A DNA stretch of 64,000 nucleotides from CAIYUC01 sp963682005 (lineage in GTDB: Bacteria; Bacteroidota; Bacteroidia; Bacteroidales; FEN-979): contig OY820914.1 of the NCBI GenBank assembly GCA_963682005.1, positions 4,774,001 through 4,838,000 of the forward strand, read 5' to 3'. This document shows positions 62,042 through 64,000 of this stretch, one piece after another. Both the position numbers and the translations under genes were made by a program. The stretch's first letter is position 1. Each line of letters opens with the position of its first letter. A model generated the notes under the pieces. The model made no database searches, had not been told where the DNA came from, and saw only the letters and a list, made by a program, of their open reading frames with translations.

Positions 62042-64000
62042 ATGAACAAGCTCTTTTCCAAATATTTTATCGTTGTCATCATCGCAGCCCTGGGGTTTGG
62101 GTTGCAATGGAAATATCTTAACGAATTCCCGTCACATATCCATGCCTGGGCTCAGTCGGACAGGTATGCGCTGGCCATTGGGTTTACCAGGAATGGTTTT
62201 GATTTCTTTCATCCCCAAACGTTTGTCATGAACCATCAGTTCCCGGCACGGTCAAAACTGGCTGATAAAACCGTGATCACAGCCGTCGATTTCCCTGTTC
62301 ACGAATACGTTGCCGGGATCCTCATGAACCTGTCCGGAACGCTGTCTCCCTGGTGTTTCCGGCTATATACGCTCATTTACAGTCTCATCGGATTGTTCTT
62401 CCTGTTCAGGATAAGCGAACTTCTGCTCCATGACAGGGTAAGATCAACCTTCGTCGTGATCTTTGCGGCTACCTCCCCCGTTTTTCTATATTACCAGGCG
62501 GGGTTTTTACCAGGTGTACCATCCATTGCAAACGGATTTATCGGGCTATATCTTTATTTACAATACCTGAAGACGGAATCACAAAAATCATACTTTCTCA
62601 GCCTTCTTTTCCTGACCCTTGCATCACTGAGCAGGCTGCCTTTCTCCATCCTGCTTATAGCCATAATCATCCACCATGTTTTTCAGTCCTTTCGCATAAA
62701 GAAGTATGACAAGGGAAAGTTGCTGGGAATACTCATCGCCATCCTGGTCATTGCCGGCTATTTTTTGTACAACCTTTATCTGAGAAACAAATACGGATCG
62801 ATATTTCTCAATTATATACTACCCGCTAAAACTTTCAGGGAGTTCATCCAAATCATAAAAGAAATTTATAAAAACTGGTTCTTTCAGTATTTCACCTTAA
62901 TTCACTATGTCGTTTTTGGTATCCTTTTAATACTTGCAGCTATTTCATGGGTGGTTTTCAGGCTTAAGACCGAAACATCAGAAAAACAGGTGGTTTTCAT
63001 CCTCCTTTGGATACTGGCGGGGGCCGGTTTGTATAGCTTGCTGATGATCCGGCAGTTCACTGCGCATGATTACTATTTTCTTGACACCTTTTATATCCCG
63101 TACATCCTTGTATTGATCCTTATTCTGAAACACCTGCCGAGGATGAACAAGGTTTTCGGTTTCGCTTTTTCGGGCGTATTAGCCCTTATTTCTGTTTTGT
63201 TTATCATGAATGGTGCGAAATCGCAGGAGAGCAGGCGTGTGACAGGTTTCTGGGACAGGACAGAAATGACCCTGGATCACTTTCGTGATTCCAAGAAATT
63301 CCTGGATTCAATCAGCATATCTCCATCCGCCAGGATGCTGGTCCTTGATGCCTATGCTCCCAACATCCCTTTCATCGGGATGGACAGAACCGGATATGCC
63401 GTGTTGACAACATCCCGGAAGAACATCGAATCAGCCTTGAAATGGAATTATGATTATATCGTGATCCAGAACGCATACTTTCTGTCCGACATCTATCCTA
63501 ATGATCCCGGTATCATCAATAAAATTGACAAGGTCGCCGGAAACGGAAAAATTACCGTATACAAGAAGGCAATTGGTACAGCCAACCGCTCTTTGTATGA
63601 TTTCCTAGAACTGACAGGGAAGCAGCCAATACTCAAACAGGAATTAACCTGTGAGCCAGGATCCGTCAATACCTGGCAAAACATTAATCCGACAGCGGAA
63701 TACGCGCACAATGGAAAAAATTCCGGGCTGCTGACGGCCAAAAATGAATATGGAATTACACTCAGGATAAAGGATCCGCGAATATTGACCGGCGCCGGCA
63801 GGCTGCTTTTCTTCCGGGGATATTTCCTCAGGCAACAACCCGTAAATGAATGCCTGGTTGTTGTTGCATTCACGTCCGCAGGAAAAACGCTTTATTACAA
63901 TTCTTATGATCTGAAGGATTTTATACGGTTTTACAAGACCTGGCACCAGGTCGATCTGTTCTTCCAACTCCCGGAAATTGAAAATCAGCAGGGTGAGCTG
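62042..64000 (+). CDS. GT39-like membrane glycosyltransferase, 3' end missing
   Basis: An open frame from ATG 62042 runs to the right edge without a stop (653 codons seen), so it is partial. The first loop (HIHAWAQSDRYALAIGF and DFFHPQTFVM) has the acidic GT-C-style position, followed by about ten hydrophobic helices (for example FRLYTLIYSLIGLFFLF and FLYYQAGFLPGVPSIA). From about residue 395 the chain is soluble, and the domain continues off the window. It is probably a lipid-linked-sugar glycosyltransferase; family assignment is by pattern only. Confidence 0.8.
   Translation, partial: MNKLFSKYFIVVIIAALGFGLQWKYLNEFPSHIHAWAQSDRYALAIGFTRNGFDFFHPQTFVMNHQFPARSKLADKTVITAVDFPVHEYVAGILMNLSGTLSPWCFRLYTLIYSLIGLFFLFRISELLLHDRVRSTFVVIFAATSPVFLYYQAGFLPGVPSIANGFIGLYLYLQYLKTESQKSYFLSLLFLTLASLSRLPFSILLIAIIIHHVFQSFRIKKYDKGKLLGILIAILVIAGYFLYNLYLRNKYGSIFLNYILPAKTFREFIQIIKEIYKNWFFQYFTLIHYVVFGILLILAAISWVVFRLKTETSEKQVVFILLWILAGAGLYSLLMIRQFTAHDYYFLDTFYIPYILVLILILKHLPRMNKVFGFAFSGVLALISVLFIMNGAKSQESRRVTGFWDRTEMTLDHFRDSKKFLDSISISPSARMLVLDAYAPNIPFIGMDRTGYAVLTTSRKNIESALKWNYDYIVIQNAYFLSDIYPNDPGIINKIDKVAGNGKITVYKKAIGTANRSLYDFLELTGKQPILKQELTCEPGSVNTWQNINPTAEYAHNGKNSGLLTAKNEYGITLRIKDPRILTGAGRLLFFRGYFLRQQPVNECLVVVAFTSAGKTLYYNSYDLKDFIRFYKTWHQVDLFFQLPEIENQQGEL

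Noticed and set aside
1..64000. tRNA, rRNA and insertion sequences
   Set aside because: No cloverleaf, rRNA motif, transposase or terminal inverted repeats were seen by eye; a covariance-model scan would be decisive.

Overview
The window looks like a chromosomal stretch of an anaerobic, probably uncultured member of the Bacteroidota (Bacteroidales-like). The lineage call rests on a T9SS-type C-terminal sorting domain, GldF/GldG gliding-type transporter genes, FISUMP-domain lipoprotein-like paralogues, a DUF2723 membrane protein, many short lipoproteins, and promoter-like boxes of the Bacteroidota type TAnnTTTG in front of several genes. No rRNA, tRNA, CRISPR array, phage or insertion sequence was seen. 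Both edges cut a gene: an LptF/LptG permease on the left and a large membrane glycosyltransferase on the right.

Layout. 1-8 kb: LPS export permease, isoprenoid kinase IspE, an MbnH/MbnP pair (di-haem enzyme plus its copper-binding substrate), uracil-DNA glycosylase, a tiny lipoprotein unit, an outer-membrane-like protein, biotin ligase, RadC. 8-22 kb: polysaccharide deacetylase overlapping a DUF2723 protein, phosphoglycerate mutase, PPP phosphatase, a carboxypeptidase-regulatory-domain protein, a YqjM-type flavoenzyme, a T9SS-exported SGNH hydrolase, a methyltransferase-like membrane protein, a sugar transporter coupled to a secreted HExxH protein. 22-36 kb: one six-gene minus-strand operon in which NuoE-, NuoF- and NuoG/GltD-like subunits of a probable electron-bifurcating transhydrogenase are flanked by two giant response-regulator/PEP-synthase-like proteins and a ferritin-like protein. 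36-40 kb: three tandem FISUMP proteins. 40-42 kb: glutamate dehydrogenase. 42-57 kb: a surface-polysaccharide locus (ligase/polymerase, PglC-like transferase, two aminotransferases, three AT-rich GT-C membrane proteins on the plus strand, and a flippase, polymerase and two GT4 enzymes on the minus strand). 57-64 kb: DUF4340 protein, GldG, GldF, an alpha/beta hydrolase, and a last GT-C protein.

Two things stand out. First, the 22-36 kb operon: a soluble redox complex with NADH-, NADPH- and ferredoxin-type modules, whose molybdopterin domain has lost its catalytic Cys/Sec position, encoded together with two paralogues that join receiver domains to an ATP-grasp PEP-synthase domain but lack the usual phosphohistidine swivel domain. 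Second, a family of intergenic arrays of 7-bp (less often 8-bp) units. The unit word changes along an array while the 7- or 8-bp register is kept, the same words recur at unlinked loci, and the arrays usually begin at, or even inside, the stop codon of a gene.

How the genes work together is clear for the envelope (LptFG, polysaccharide assembly, T9SS cargo, Gld proteins), plausible for redox metabolism (NADPH from the transhydrogenase, NADP-type glutamate dehydrogenase), and unknown for the PEP-synthase-like regulators and the repeat arrays. All statements are from reading the sequence; no database search was run.
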